Assembly: GCF_900230195.1 (NCBI RefSeq)
Contig: NZ_OCNE01000009.1
Span: 62,001 to 126,000, forward strand
Direction: 5' to 3'
Origin: Streptomyces zhaozhouensis
GTDB lineage: Bacteria > Actinomycetota > Actinomycetes > Streptomycetales > Streptomycetaceae
Length of the DNA stretch: 64,000 nt
A program made the position numbers and the translations under genes. The notes under the pieces were generated by a model. It saw only the letters and a list, made by a program, of their open reading frames with translations. It had not been told where the DNA came from and did no database searches. Below, in pieces: positions 8,083-17,986 of the stretch (its first letter is position 1; every line of letters begins with the position of its first letter).

Positions 8083-8985
8083 TCAGAGCCGGCCCCGAAG
8101 CCCGGCGAGCAGGTCGCGGCTGGCCTTCTCGTCCAGCGCGGCGTCGGCGAGCCGGTCGAGGACCACCTGGTAGGCGGCGACCTCCTCGCGCTTGTCCAGA
8201 TAGAGCGCGCCCGTCAGCTGTTCCAGATAGACCAGGTCCGACAGCTCCTGCTCGGCGAAGCGCAAGAGCGTGAACGCGCCAGATTCGGCCACGTGACCCC
8301 CGTGATCGAAGGGGACCACTTGGAGGGTGATGTTGGAATACTCACTGAACTCCAGGAGCGCGCCCAGCTGTTCGTCCATCGCCCGGCGCCCGCCGTAGGG
8401 ACGGCGCAACGCGGCCTCGTCCAGGACACAGTGCAGGTGGGGGGCGCTTTCGGAGACCAGCAGCTTCTGCCGGCCCAGCCGCAGCGCCACTCTGCGGTCC
8501 ACCTCGCCGCGCGGCAGCTCGCCGCGGTGACCGCTGACCATCACGGCGTGCGAGTATGCCTCGGTCTGCAACAAACCGTGCACGAACTGGAGTTCGTAGG
8601 TGCCGATCCGCTCGGCCGCCGCTTCGAGCCCGACATAGGTCTGGAACCAGCTCGGCAGCACGTCGCTGTAGCTGTGCCACCAGCCGGCGCGGTTGGAGGT
8701 GCGGGCCAGCGAGAGCAGGGGCTCGCGGTCGCCGTCCTCGGTGACGCCGTAGAGAGTCAGCAGGTCAGCGACGTCGCGGGGCTTGAAGCTGACGCGCCCC
8801 AACTCCATGCGGCTGATCTTGGACTCGGAGGCACGGATCGAGTACCCCGCCTGCTCCCTGGTGACCCCGCAGGACTCCCGCAGCCGCCGGAGCTGGGACC
8901 CCAGCAGGATGCGGCGCACCATCGAACCGCTCGCCTCGGGACCGCTGGGCTTACTCGTCGGCCCCGCCATCCGTTGCATACTCAT
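8083..8985 (-). CDS. XRE-family regulator with DUF5753 ligand domain (WhiJ/Scr1-like)
   Basis: A 300-residue DNA-binding protein. An N-terminal helix-turn-helix (about residues 28-85, with R-A-S-E-S-K-I-S-R-M-E) is followed by a DUF5753 domain ending in L-L-A-G-L-R. The family is greatly expanded in Streptomyces, where members such as WhiJ control development, usually next to a DUF397 partner and a HATPase protein. Both partners are present here (9264 and 9918). A 28-bp element upstream at 9076-9103 recurs before the DUF397 gene and is a likely binding site. Confidence 0.9.
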   Translation of the reverse strand: MSMQRMAGPTSKPSGPEASGSMVRRILLGSQLRRLRESCGVTREQAGYSIRASESKISRMELGRVSFKPRDVADLLTLYGVTEDGDREPLLSLARTSNRAGWWHSYSDVLPSWFQTYVGLEAAAERIGTYELQFVHGLLQTEAYSHAVMVSGHRGELPRGEVDRRVALRLGRQKLLVSESAPHLHCVLDEAALRRPYGGRRAMDEQLGALLEFSEYSNITLQVVPFDHGGHVAESGAFTLLRFAEQELSDLVYLEQLTGALYLDKREEVAAYQVVLDRLADAALDEKASRDLLAGLRGRL

Positions 8986-9075
8986 GCGCTGCGCCCTCCA
9001 CTTTCGCCACCGATGCAGTCTGCCATCTCCAGGTGCCTTTTAGTGCCTGTCCGGTTACGGCCCATCAAAAATGTC

Positions 9076-9103
9076 CGTGCACGTGCATCCGCCCTTGCAT
9101 TTG
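9076..9103 (-). promoter_or_regulatory. 28-bp shared element, copy 1 (GTGCACGTGCAT core)
   Basis: Read on the minus strand, this stretch matches the element at 10258-10285 at 23 of 28 positions. The matches include the palindromic core ATGCACGTGCACG and an upstream ATGCA. It lies 91 bp upstream of the XRE-DUF5753 start and 160 bp before the HATPase start, inside their divergent promoter region. It is probably an operator of the XRE protein. Confidence 0.65.
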
Positions 9104-9263
9104 CCGTGAGCGTTGGGAAGCATGAGTCCTGCGAGCTGAGACACACAGCACGCGCATAACGGCCTGCCCGCCCTCCCGTGGTGCTGGTGGGACGGGGGTT
9201 GTCACGCCTGTCATCCCTCGGCTGAACGCAGTGCCGCCACCGCTATGCCAGGAGTGCCGACCC

Positions 9264-9758
9264 ATGGGGACCGAGGCGACGCCCTTGCTCGACGCTTTAG
9301 GGCATCCGTTGCTGCCCATCGACCCGCGGAGCGTGTCGGGCGCGGCGGCGATCGAGCTGGCGCCACGCCCCGAATCGGTCGGCCGGGCACGGGACTTCGC
9401 CCGGGGGACGCTGCACTCCTGGCGGCTGGACGAGCAGTTCGACAGCGTCGCCCTCGTCGTCTCCGAGCTGGTCACCAACGCGCTGCGACACGGCGTCGAC
9501 CACTGCGCGCCCGAGTGGGGCCCCCTCCAGGCGCGTCCGCGGCTGGAGCTCGAACTCATCCGCTGTACCGCGCGGTTGGTCTGCGCGGTACGCGACCCCA
9601 GCGAACGGGCCCCGAGGCCGGCGCACGCGGACAGCGCGGCGGAGTCGGGGCGAGGGCTGCATCTGGTGGAGTGCTTCAGCGACGACTGGGGATGGCGGCG
9701 CCTGCACGGAAAGGGCCGGGGGAAGATCGTGTGGGCGACCTTCCTGACCAAGAGCTAG
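9264..9758 (+). CDS. HATPase-domain protein (RsbW/anti-sigma-like ATPase)
   Basis: A 164-residue GHKL ATPase of the HATPase_c_2 type. The N-box is E-L-V-T-N-A-L-R-H-G, the G1 box is altered to D-P-S, and G2 is G-R-G-L. Such small ATPases are related to the anti-sigma kinase RsbW, but this set travels with XRE-DUF5753 and DUF397 genes, as in the whiJ and abaA regions. The start at ATG 9264 is set by AGGAG nine bases upstream. The frame is open slightly further back. Whether it phosphorylates a partner is unknown. Confidence 0.88.
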   Translation: MGTEATPLLDALGHPLLPIDPRSVSGAAAIELAPRPESVGRARDFARGTLHSWRLDEQFDSVALVVSELVTNALRHGVDHCAPEWGPLQARPRLELELIRCTARLVCAVRDPSERAPRPAHADSAAESGRGLHLVECFSDDWGWRRLHGKGRGKIVWATFLTKS

Positions 9759-9917
9759 ACAACTTCCCTTCGGCGAGCGTCCCTTGACGTCCCGTCGACC
9801 GGTCGCGGACCGCTCCTCCGCGCTCTCCGCGCTCTCCGCGTTCCCCTCTCCCCCCGCGCCCCCGCGCCCCCGCGTTCCCCGACACCGTCGCGCACGGAGT
9901 CGCCGTACGACGGCGGC

Positions 9918-10154
9918 TCAGCCGATCAGATGGTCGAACTCACCGTCCTTGACGCCCAGTAGCAGCGCCTCCACCTCGGCCGGCGTGTAGACGAGCGCGG
10001 GCCCCTCGGGAAAGCGGGAGTTGCGCACCGCCACGTCCCCGCTGGGCAGCCTCGCGAACTCGGCGCAGGTTCCCTGCGAGTTGCTGTGGCTGCTCTTCAT
10101 CCACGTCACCCCCCGCAACAGGCTGGCCGTCATGCCGTTGTAAGCGTCTGGCAT
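9918..10154 (-). CDS. DUF397 domain small protein
   Basis: A 78-residue protein with the DUF397 pattern. W-M-K-S-S-H-S-N-S-Q-G-T-C-A-E is followed by V-A-V-R-N-S-R and a final F-D-H-L-I-G. In Streptomyces these small proteins sit beside XRE-DUF5753 regulators and are thought to counteract or modulate them. The start at 10154 has GGGGAG seven bases ahead. The 28-bp element copy 2 lies about 100 bp upstream. The convergent gap 9759-9917 is low-complexity GC sequence with short CGCTCTCCG and CGCCCC repeats. Confidence 0.9.
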   Translation of the reverse strand: MPDAYNGMTASLLRGVTWMKSSHSNSQGTCAEFARLPSGDVAVRNSRFPEGPALVYTPAEVEALLLGVKDGEFDHLIG

Positions 10155-10257
10155 GGATCTCTCCCCGGATCGTGCGAGTGGAACTCGGTCGCCGCTCCCC
10201 TCCCCCGAAGGTCCCCCCGGAGAGCCAACCGCTTCGGATCATAACGCCGTTCACTTG

Positions 10258-10285
10258 CATATGCACGGGACAATGCACGTGCACG
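10258..10285 (+). promoter_or_regulatory. 28-bp shared element, copy 2
   Basis: CATATGCACGGG is followed by ATGCACGTGCACG, matching 9076-9103 (minus strand) at 23 of 28 positions. It lies in the 10155-10452 gap, about 104 bp upstream of the DUF397 start. The pair brackets the WhiJ-like trio, suggesting one regulator acts at both promoters. Confidence 0.65.
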
Positions 10286-10452
10286 ACCCGGGGTCGCCGG
10301 GCGGTCACGGATGGTCCGGTTGCGATCCGTGAGCACGCGCGTCCCCTTCCGGTCGGTGGTTCGACGCAACGGGAGCGCACATGGTTGCTACGGTTCCGCT
10401 TTTGCTTGCCACGTGTTCTCGGCCGACCGGCGGCCGGCCGGCCGAAACCGCG

Positions 10453-11634
10453 TCAGAAGACGGGGTCGAGCAGTTCGTCGAAGGCGGAGCCCAGCCGCAG
10501 CCACGCGGATCTGCCGGCCGCGTACTCCGTGTCGTTGAGAAGGCAGGCGCCCAGCAGCCAGCGGACGCGGTCCGCCCGCAGACCGGGGCCCGTGAAGACC
10601 AGATGCTGTCCACGGTCCCCCACCTCGGGGTCCCAGTCCAGGGTCGCGGCGATCCGCCATTCCAGGGGGAGTTCGTCCCAGTCCGGCCAGGGAAGCGACG
10701 CCAGCCAGGGGCCAACGTTGTCCACCACCAGGGAGCCGCCGGCGGCGTCCCAGCCGAGCAGCGTGTCCGGCCGGTCGGCGAGCCAGAAGCGCCCACGGCT
10801 GCGCGGCGCGAGCGACGTCAGCCGGGGCAGCGCCTCGTACAGCCGCTCCGGGTGGAACGGCCGGCGCTGGCGCCAGACCACGGTGCGCACGCCGTGCTCC
10901 TCGGCGAGTTGGGGCAGTTGCGCGCTGCCCGGGTGCTGCCGCGCGGCCAGCGCCACCACGTCGACGCTCGTCCGGCCGTCCGCCGGCACCTGGTCGCGGA
11001 TCGCCGCCGCGGGGAAGGCCGGGTCGCGGACGTCGACCCACCGCGCGGTCGGGTGCAACTGCCGCAGCAACGCGCGGTCGGCATCGGTGACCCGCCGCGA
11101 GGGGGCGCCCAGCGCGAGCAGGGGCGCGTACTCGACCTGGCGCGCCCAGGTCTCGGCGACGGTGCGGGTGTCGTCCTCGCCGGTGGCCAGGTGAGCGGCG
11201 GCCAGATCGTCCGGCGAGGTCAGGCTGGCACGCACCCGCGCGGGGTCGACGGCGGTGACCACCCCGGTCAGCCGCAGTTGGTCACCGCCGTGGGTGACCA
11301 GCGCCTCGGCCATGGCCTGCGGCTCGACCGAGTCCCACAGCTCCACCACGGCCAACTGGCAGGTGCCGGCCTCGGAGAGCCGGCGCAGCGCGGGGACGAG
11401 GTCGTCGGCGAGCGCGCAGCAGGCGCAGTCGTTGGGCAGCGACACCTCGCCGCTGCCCAACGGACCCTCGGCGTCCGAGATCACCCGGGTGACCAGGGAA
11501 CGGCGGGCCCGCGTCAGGTCGTGGTGGAGGGCCAGGGCGCCGGGAGTCGCGCCCAGCAGGGCGCGCACCGCCGCGCCGCGCGCCTCGGCGTGCAACCCGG
11601 CGACCAGCACAACGGGAAGGGCGGGCAGGGGCAT
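10453..11634 (-). CDS. CobW/COG0523-like protein with degenerate P-loop
   Basis: A 393-residue member of the CobW metallochaperone GTPase family by layout. It has the metal-binding C-x-C-C motif (N-D-C-A-C-C, about residue 70) and a C-terminal CobW_C-like half. The Walker A region reads A-G-L-H-A-E-A-R-G-A-A-V, where GTP-binding relatives have G-x-x-G-x-G-K-T-T. The catalytic Lys and Thr are missing, so GTP binding is doubtful. The ATG at 11634 overlaps the L31 stop (TGATG), so the gene is coupled to L31. With a zinc-free L31 upstream, a role in zinc shortage is the natural reading. Confidence 0.82.
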   Translation of the reverse strand: MPLPALPVVLVAGLHAEARGAAVRALLGATPGALALHHDLTRARRSLVTRVISDAEGPLGSGEVSLPNDCACCALADDLVPALRRLSEAGTCQLAVVELWDSVEPQAMAEALVTHGGDQLRLTGVVTAVDPARVRASLTSPDDLAAAHLATGEDDTRTVAETWARQVEYAPLLALGAPSRRVTDADRALLRQLHPTARWVDVRDPAFPAAAIRDQVPADGRTSVDVVALAARQHPGSAQLPQLAEEHGVRTVVWRQRRPFHPERLYEALPRLTSLAPRSRGRFWLADRPDTLLGWDAAGGSLVVDNVGPWLASLPWPDWDELPLEWRIAATLDWDPEVGDRGQHLVFTGPGLRADRVRWLLGACLLNDTEYAAGRSAWLRLGSAFDELLDPVF

Positions 11635-11888
11635 CAACGCTCCTCACGCCGGCCGTAACGCCGCTCGAAACGCTGCACGCGCCCGGCGGTGTCCAGCACC
11701 CTGGCGGTGCCGGTGTAGAAGGGGTGGCTGGCGGACGAGGTCTCCACGTCGACCACCGGGTAGGTGTTCCCGTCCTCCCACTCGATGGTCTGGTCACTGG
11801 TCGCCGTGGACCGGGTGAGAAAGGCGTAGCCGGCCGCGCGGTCCCGGAAGACGACCGGCCGGTAGGTGGGGTGGGTGTCGGCTCTCAT
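11634..11888 (-). CDS. rpmE2: 50S ribosomal protein L31 type B (zinc-independent)
   Basis: An 84-residue L31 paralogue with the type B hallmarks [11 protein letters not shown] and S-H-P-F-Y-T-G. It lacks the C-x-x-C zinc ligands of the ordinary form. Such C-minus L31 replaces the zinc form on ribosomes when zinc is scarce, freeing metal. The start M-R-A-D-T-H-P at 11888 matches the family; an in-frame extension to 11921 is not needed. It is the first gene of a two-gene unit with the CobW-like gene. Confidence 0.95.
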   Translation of the reverse strand: MRADTHPTYRPVVFRDRAAGYAFLTRSTATSDQTIEWEDGNTYPVVDVETSSASHPFYTGTARVLDTAGRVQRFERRYGRREER

Positions 11889-12041
11889 CACGGCTCTCCT
11901 TCGCGTCGCTCGGGTGCCCACGCGGGTCCGCCCCTGCGCGGACCGCCGTCCGAGTACCCCGAGCCGGCCAAGGGTCCCCTCGGCCGGGATATGGATCGGC
12001 GAAAGGACCGGGCAACCATGCCACTGGTCACACTCTCACGG

Positions 12042-12058
12042 AACGGGAACCGTTTTCA
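12042..12058 (-). promoter_or_regulatory. Candidate Zur-type operator
   Basis: On the minus strand TGAAAACGGTTCCCGTT contains a left half like the actinobacterial Zur box (TGAAAACG) and a 5-3-5 inverted repeat, AACGG-TTC-CCGTT. It lies about 155 bp before the L31 start, in a 272-bp gap holding no other gene. The right half is poor, so the call rests mainly on the genes it precedes. Confidence 0.4.
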
Positions 12059-12160
12059 CCGGCGCGCTCCCCCGTGAGAGGGGCACCGGACTCCCGTGCG
12101 ATTCGCCCGAGGTGGTCCGGGCACCCAGCGACCGGCTGAGAGGGGGAGGCACGCGCACGC

Positions 12161-14158
12161 TCACGGCACCAGGTTGTACAGCGCCGCCAGATACAGCGTG
12201 CCCATCGCGGCGAGCGCCACCACCCCGTAGTGCACCCTTGCCACCGGCCCCCACCAGCGCCCCGGCCAGGCGAGGCCGGCGCAGGCCACCGTGCCCAGCG
12301 CGGTCAACGCGGCGGTCGTCAGCAGCAGCGGGACAGCGCGCAGCAGCGTCGCGTCGCCCAGCAGGATCGTCTCGTTCATCCGGTTGCCGTCGGCGACGAG
12401 CAGCGCGAAGCAGATCGCCCCCGCGCTGACCAGCACACACGTCAACCAGCCGAGCCCCAGCGCCACCCGCGTGGACGGCTCGCCCGCGCCGCCGCCGCGC
12501 CGCCAGAAGGAGGGGAACGCCGCGCGCGCCGTCCAGTACAGCGCCGACAGCAGCAGCACTCCGGCACCGGTTCCCAGCAGGATCTGGTGCAGCACCGGCG
12601 ACTCGTACCAGTCGAGACGTTCCCAGGCCGCCGAGGGGAACGCGCCGAGCAGCAGCCGCCCGTCGGCGAACGCCAGCGTCTCGTGCCCGTCCTCCTGCCG
12701 GAAGACCCCCTCGCCGACCGGCACCCAGCGCTGGCTGCCGATGTCGGGATCGCGGGTGGCGGGGCCGCGGGTGGTCAGCGTGCCGTCGTCGTGGACCTCG
12801 ACCTCGACGGCCGTGGTCAGGGCGGAGGCCCGGGTGAGGTCGGAGGCGCTGGTGCGGAGCGAACGGTAGAAGCCGGACTCGGCGTCGCCGCCCGCCGCGC
12901 CGCCCACCGCGCGCGGCACCTCGGGCGCGTCCCACACCCGCTCGGCGACCAGGTTCTCCACCTCCTGGCCCGCCCACCAGGCGCGCCCCTCCTCGCCGTC
13001 GCCGTTGTAGGCGACCCAGACGCCGACGTCCGCGTCGGGCAGCAGCGCCATGTTGGCGTGGAACCCCGGCAGGTCGCCGTCCTTGACCAGCAGGCGGTGC
13101 CCGCCCCAGGCCCGTTCCTCCAGGGCGTGGCCCAGGCCGGGCAGCCGTTCGTCGTTGGCGAAGCGGCGACCGGTCATCGCCTCCACGGACTCCTCGCCGA
13201 GCACGCGGGCGGCGTCACCGTCCCCCGCGGCGTCTCCCGGTGTTCCGCCGTTCAGCAGGGCCAGCAGGAGCCGGCCCATGTCGTGCGCCGTGGTGACCGC
13301 CCCGGCGCCCGCGGGGCTCCACGCGCCGTACTGCCCGCGGGCGACGGCCTGTCCGTCGCCGTCCGGGCGGTGACCGAGGGCGAGCCGCTCCGCCATCGGT
13401 CCGGGCGGCGGCTGGGTGAACGTGCTGCCCTCCATGCCGAGCGGCGTCAGCACGTGCTCGTCGAGATAGGCGTCGAACGGCTGGCCGCTGACGCGTTCCA
13501 CCAGGTGGCCGGCGAGGGCGAACCCGTAGTTGTCGTACGTGGCGACCTCGCCGGCCGGGCGGGTCCGGTCGGGCTGGTGGTCGGCGAGCGCCTCCGCCAG
13601 CCCCTCGGCGTCACCCGGCTCCGCGGCGCCCCTGCCGAGGATGGCGTCGTCGAAGCCCGCGGTGTGCGTCAGCAGGTCGGCGACGGTGACCGGGCGTGCG
13701 TCGTCCGGGTGCTCGGCGACGGTGAACGTGTCGAGGTAGGTGTTGACGTCCTCGTCCAGGTCCAGCCGGCCGGCCTCGACCTGCTGGTACACGGCGGTCG
13801 CCGTGAGGACCTTGGCGACCGAGCCCATGAAGAAACCGGTCCCCGCGGGGTCGACCGGGACGTCGCGCCCCGCTTCGGCCGTTCCGTACCCGCGGGCCAG
13901 CACCTCCCGGCCGTCGGCCACGACGACCACGGTGGCGCCGGGGATGTCGTACTCGGCCAACTGCCTCTCCAGCAGCGCGTCCAGCGCGTCTTCGAGCCCA
14001 CGCGCCCGCTCCTCCCCGGACGGCAGGGGCGTGTTCAGCGGCGCGTGCGCCGGAGTGTCCGCCGGCGCGGCGGTCGGCGCCAGCGACCACGCCAGCGCCC
14101 CGAGTGCCAGTCCCGCCCCCAGCCCCCGGGGCGCCCACCTTCGCCGTCGCGTGCCCAT
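12161..14158 (-). CDS. Serine beta-lactamase-fold hydrolase with C-terminal membrane domain
   Basis: A secreted, then membrane-anchored protein of 665 residues. After a signal segment (about residues 12-35) comes a beta-lactamase/class C-like domain. It has S-V-A-K (nucleophile Ser and Lys), T-Y-D-N-Y as the Y-x-N motif, and T-H-T-A-G. The last 170 residues hold four hydrophobic helices. The catalytic domain should face outside. Members act as esterases, D-Ala peptidases or unknown hydrolases, so antibiotic resistance should not be assumed. The start at 14158 is preceded by GAGGCGA. It stands alone between terminators and unrelated genes. Confidence 0.85.
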   Translation of the reverse strand: MGTRRRRWAPRGLGAGLALGALAWSLAPTAAPADTPAHAPLNTPLPSGEERARGLEDALDALLERQLAEYDIPGATVVVVADGREVLARGYGTAEAGRDVPVDPAGTGFFMGSVAKVLTATAVYQQVEAGRLDLDEDVNTYLDTFTVAEHPDDARPVTVADLLTHTAGFDDAILGRGAAEPGDAEGLAEALADHQPDRTRPAGEVATYDNYGFALAGHLVERVSGQPFDAYLDEHVLTPLGMEGSTFTQPPPGPMAERLALGHRPDGDGQAVARGQYGAWSPAGAGAVTTAHDMGRLLLALLNGGTPGDAAGDGDAARVLGEESVEAMTGRRFANDERLPGLGHALEERAWGGHRLLVKDGDLPGFHANMALLPDADVGVWVAYNGDGEEGRAWWAGQEVENLVAERVWDAPEVPRAVGGAAGGDAESGFYRSLRTSASDLTRASALTTAVEVEVHDDGTLTTRGPATRDPDIGSQRWVPVGEGVFRQEDGHETLAFADGRLLLGAFPSAAWERLDWYESPVLHQILLGTGAGVLLLSALYWTARAAFPSFWRRGGGAGEPSTRVALGLGWLTCVLVSAGAICFALLVADGNRMNETILLGDATLLRAVPLLLTTAALTALGTVACAGLAWPGRWWGPVARVHYGVVALAAMGTLYLAALYNLVP

Positions 14159-14164
14159 CGGGTC

Positions 14165-14198
14165 GCCTCGTCCGTCCGTCCGTCCGTCGAGACGAGGC
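14165..14198. repeat. GTCC tetranucleotide run inside an inverted repeat
   Basis: Tandem GTCC units at about 14169-14188 are enclosed by GCCTCGTC (14165-14172) and its complement GACGAGGC (14191-14198). This could fold into a hairpin just 7 bp upstream of the beta-lactamase-fold gene, around its ribosome site. A tetranucleotide run is a possible slippage site. Confidence 0.6.
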
Positions 14199-14281
14199 AA
14201 CCAGCGCGCGCCACCGCGCCCCAGCCGCCCAGGCGGCGTTCCCGGGGTGTGTCCACAGCCACCGTCCGGGGTGTGCCGAGG

Positions 14282-15037
14282 TCACCCCCAGGACGTCGGC
14301 GCGGGCCGGAACCGGGCGCGGAACCGGGGCATCCGCTGCCCCTTCGGGTCGAGCAGCTCGATCAGGTCGATCAGCGCGTGCTGTATCTCCGTCAGTCGTG
14401 CCACGGCCGGCCGTGTCTCCTCGGCGAGCCCGTCGACGTCGGCCAGCAGCCCGTCGAACCAGCGCCGGAACTCCTCGTCGCCGTCCAGCCGCGCGCTGAA
14501 CTCGGCGAACCCGAGGCACCGGCGCTCCCCAGGACCGCCCTCCGGATGGATCATCAGCTCGCCGATCGCGCGCTGGTGGCCACGGAAGAGCCGGAACGCG
14601 TCGCTTCCCGCGGTGCGGTTGAACGCCTTGTCGACGTCGAAGATCCGGGCCATGACGGCCCGGTTGGTGCGCGAGGGGCCGAGGTCGAGGAACCGCACGT
14701 CCCGGCGCAGGATCTCGACCCACCCCAGGTACTCGGCGATCACGAACACCGTGCTCCGCCGCGCGTACGCGCGCTCCTCCGCGTCACCCCGCCGCAGGAA
14801 CGCGTCCACGAAGCCGCCGCTGACACCCGGCGCCTCGTCGATCTGCTGGCCCCGCAGGATGTTGAAGAACCTGCTCTGGAGGTCGTACGCCGCCCACGCC
14901 AGGGACATGCCGTAGGTCGCCATCAGCGACCGCTCCTCCGCACCGCGCAGCCGCCGCTGCGCCCAGTACCCCAGCACGCCCGTGAGCGCCGCGCTCCCCA
15001 GGGCCACGCCCGCCGACACCCACGTCACCAGACTCAC
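14282..15037 (-). CDS. Membrane-anchored hypothetical protein
   Basis: A 251-residue protein with one N-terminal membrane helix (about residues 5-27). The rest is a long, mostly helical soluble part rich in Arg, Glu and aromatic residues, with no motif I recognise. The layout recalls DUF4760-like proteins, but I cannot confirm that. The start is GTG at 15037 with GGGGAG seven bases ahead; the frame runs on to 15133 without a ribosome site. Confidence 0.65.
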   Translation of the reverse strand: MSLVTWVSAGVALGSAALTGVLGYWAQRRLRGAEERSLMATYGMSLAWAAYDLQSRFFNILRGQQIDEAPGVSGGFVDAFLRRGDAEERAYARRSTVFVIAEYLGWVEILRRDVRFLDLGPSRTNRAVMARIFDVDKAFNRTAGSDAFRLFRGHQRAIGELMIHPEGGPGERRCLGFAEFSARLDGDEEFRRWFDGLLADVDGLAEETRPAVARLTEIQHALIDLIELLDPKGQRMPRFRARFRPAPTSWG

Positions 15038-15087
15038 GAAGCGACTCCCCCCGGTGGCAACGCCGTTCCCGCCCATCGTAGAGACGG

Positions 15088-15126
15088 ACGGCCCGTTCCC
15101 CACCACGGTGGCGGGGAACGGGCCGT
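15088..15126 (-). terminator. Hairpin terminator downstream of lpdA
   Basis: ACGGCCCGTTCCCC pairs with GGGGAACGGGCCGT across a short loop. It starts 23 bp after the lpdA stop on the minus strand and separates that gene from the membrane hypothetical. There is no clear T run. Confidence 0.75.
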
Positions 15127-15148
15127 GCGACATGGCGGCGGTCGGGGC

Positions 15149-16561
<1,413 letters not shown>

Positions 16562-16723
16562 GTGACCCTCACGCCTTCTCTCACGCTCTCGGGATGGTGG
16601 TCTGGCTCCTGCCCACCTCCATCACACCACGACGCGGATCGCCTCCCGGCGGCCACCCGGCGCCGACGAGGAGGCTCGACGGCGGTACCCGGGTGACCGG
16701 CGACGGGAAGCCGAGGGGCGGGG

Positions 16724-16807
16724 GACCGGGGCGGGGACCAGGACGGGGACCGGGGCGGGAACCAGGACGGGGGCCGGGGCGGGAGCCGGGGCGGGAGCCG
16801 GGGCGGG
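16724..16807. repeat. Seven exact-length 12-bp G-rich tandem repeats
   Basis: Seven units in perfect 12-bp register follow the pattern RRCCRGGRCGGG, alternating GACCGGGGCGGG and GACCAGGACGGG and then ending in AGCCGGGGCGGG. They fill the core of the 16562-16840 gap between lpdA and the actin-like gene. The closely spaced G runs could form quadruplexes. No gene is supported in this gap. Confidence 0.93.
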
Positions 16808-16840
16808 GAACCACCGGCGGGCGGCGGCCGGTGGCGCGGG

Positions 16841-17869
16841 TCAGGCCGGGATGGCCTCGGGCGCCGGGACCTGGGAGGTGATCCGGCCCTCCAGCAGCGC
16901 GCCGAGCCCGAGCACGGTGCAGAGCCCCGGCTCCTCGGCGACCGTCACCGAGACGCCCGTGTGCTGCCGGATCGCCTCGTCCAGGCCGGGGAGCCTGGCC
17001 GCGCCGCCGGTGAGCACGATGCCGCGCTCGGCGAGGTCGGCGACCAGGTCCGGCGGGCAGCGGTGGAGCACCGAACGGAGCGCGTCGAGCAGCCCCGTCA
17101 ACGGGGCGCGCAGCGCCGCCCGCAGCGACTCCGGGTCCACCATCACGGTGCGCCCGAGGCCGGTGGCCACATCCCGGCCGTGCACCTCGGTGACCGCGTC
17201 GGCCGCGCTGGCCAGCGCCGTGTGCAGGGGGCGCACCGCCTGGCTGGGGAGCATCACCTCGTGCTGGTTGCGCAGGTGTTGCAGCAGCGCGCGGTCGATG
17301 GTCTCGCCGCCCATCGGCACCTTCTCCGCGGCGACGATGGAGCCCAGCGCCAGCACCGCGATCTGGGTGGTCGAGGCGCCGCACTGCACGATCATGGTGG
17401 CCTCCGGCTCCTCCACCGGCAGCCCGGCGCCGACGCCGGCGGTCACCAGCCCGTCGACCAGCTCCACCCGCCGCGCGCCGAGTCCCACCAGCGTCTCGTG
17501 CATGGCGCGCCGGGTCAGCGGGTCGGCGTCGTGCGGGATGCAGACGGCGGCGCGCAGCATCGGCTTGCGCCGCCACGCGCGCCGGTGCTTCGCGCCGACC
17601 ATGGCGCGCAGCATCCGCTGGGCCATCTGGATGTCGACGACGGTGCCGCCGGAGATCGGGCGGACCACCCGGATGTTGGCGGGGGTGCGGCCGGCCATCC
17701 GTTCGGCGGGGGTGCCGACCGCGATCAGCGAGCCGGTTCTGGTGTTGACCGCGACGACGGACGGTTCGTCGACGATCAGTCCGGTCTGTCTGAGGTACAC
17801 GCGGGTGCGGGCCGCCCCGAGGTCGGCGGCCACCGTGCAGCGGCGCAGGTGTTCAAGCGTGAGGGTCAT
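16841..17869 (-). CDS. MreB/Mbl-like actin homologue
   Basis: A 342-residue bacterial actin of the rod-shape MreB family. It has the phosphate 1 loop A-A-D-L-G-A-A-R-T-R and the adenosine motif V-L-T-G-G-A-A-R-L-P-G-L near residue 290. The P-I-S-G-G-T-V-V-D pattern typical of MreB is also present. Relatives in Streptomyces, including the shortened Mbl, act in spore wall and aerial hyphae assembly rather than rod growth. No mreC, mreD or rodA is nearby, so it is probably one of the extra, non-cluster copies. The phosphate 1 region is less canonical than in true MreB. Confidence 0.85.
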   Translation of the reverse strand: MTLTLEHLRRCTVAADLGAARTRVYLRQTGLIVDEPSVVAVNTRTGSLIAVGTPAERMAGRTPANIRVVRPISGGTVVDIQMAQRMLRAMVGAKHRRAWRRKPMLRAAVCIPHDADPLTRRAMHETLVGLGARRVELVDGLVTAGVGAGLPVEEPEATMIVQCGASTTQIAVLALGSIVAAEKVPMGGETIDRALLQHLRNQHEVMLPSQAVRPLHTALASAADAVTEVHGRDVATGLGRTVMVDPESLRAALRAPLTGLLDALRSVLHRCPPDLVADLAERGIVLTGGAARLPGLDEAIRQHTGVSVTVAEEPGLCTVLGLGALLEGRITSQVPAPEAIPA

Positions 17870-17986
17870 GGCTCCAGGCTCGGCCGGCGGGCCGGGCGCC
17901 GCGCGTTGAACGCCGCCGACCGGGCGACGGGCGGGCGGCGTCCCCGACGCGCCGTCAGCCGGACGGCGCGTCAGGTGAACGGCGCG

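Noticed and set aside
12161..14158. Antibiotic resistance beta-lactamase.
   Set aside because: The fold motifs also fit esterases and D-Ala peptidases, and the C-terminal membrane domain is not seen in resistance enzymes.
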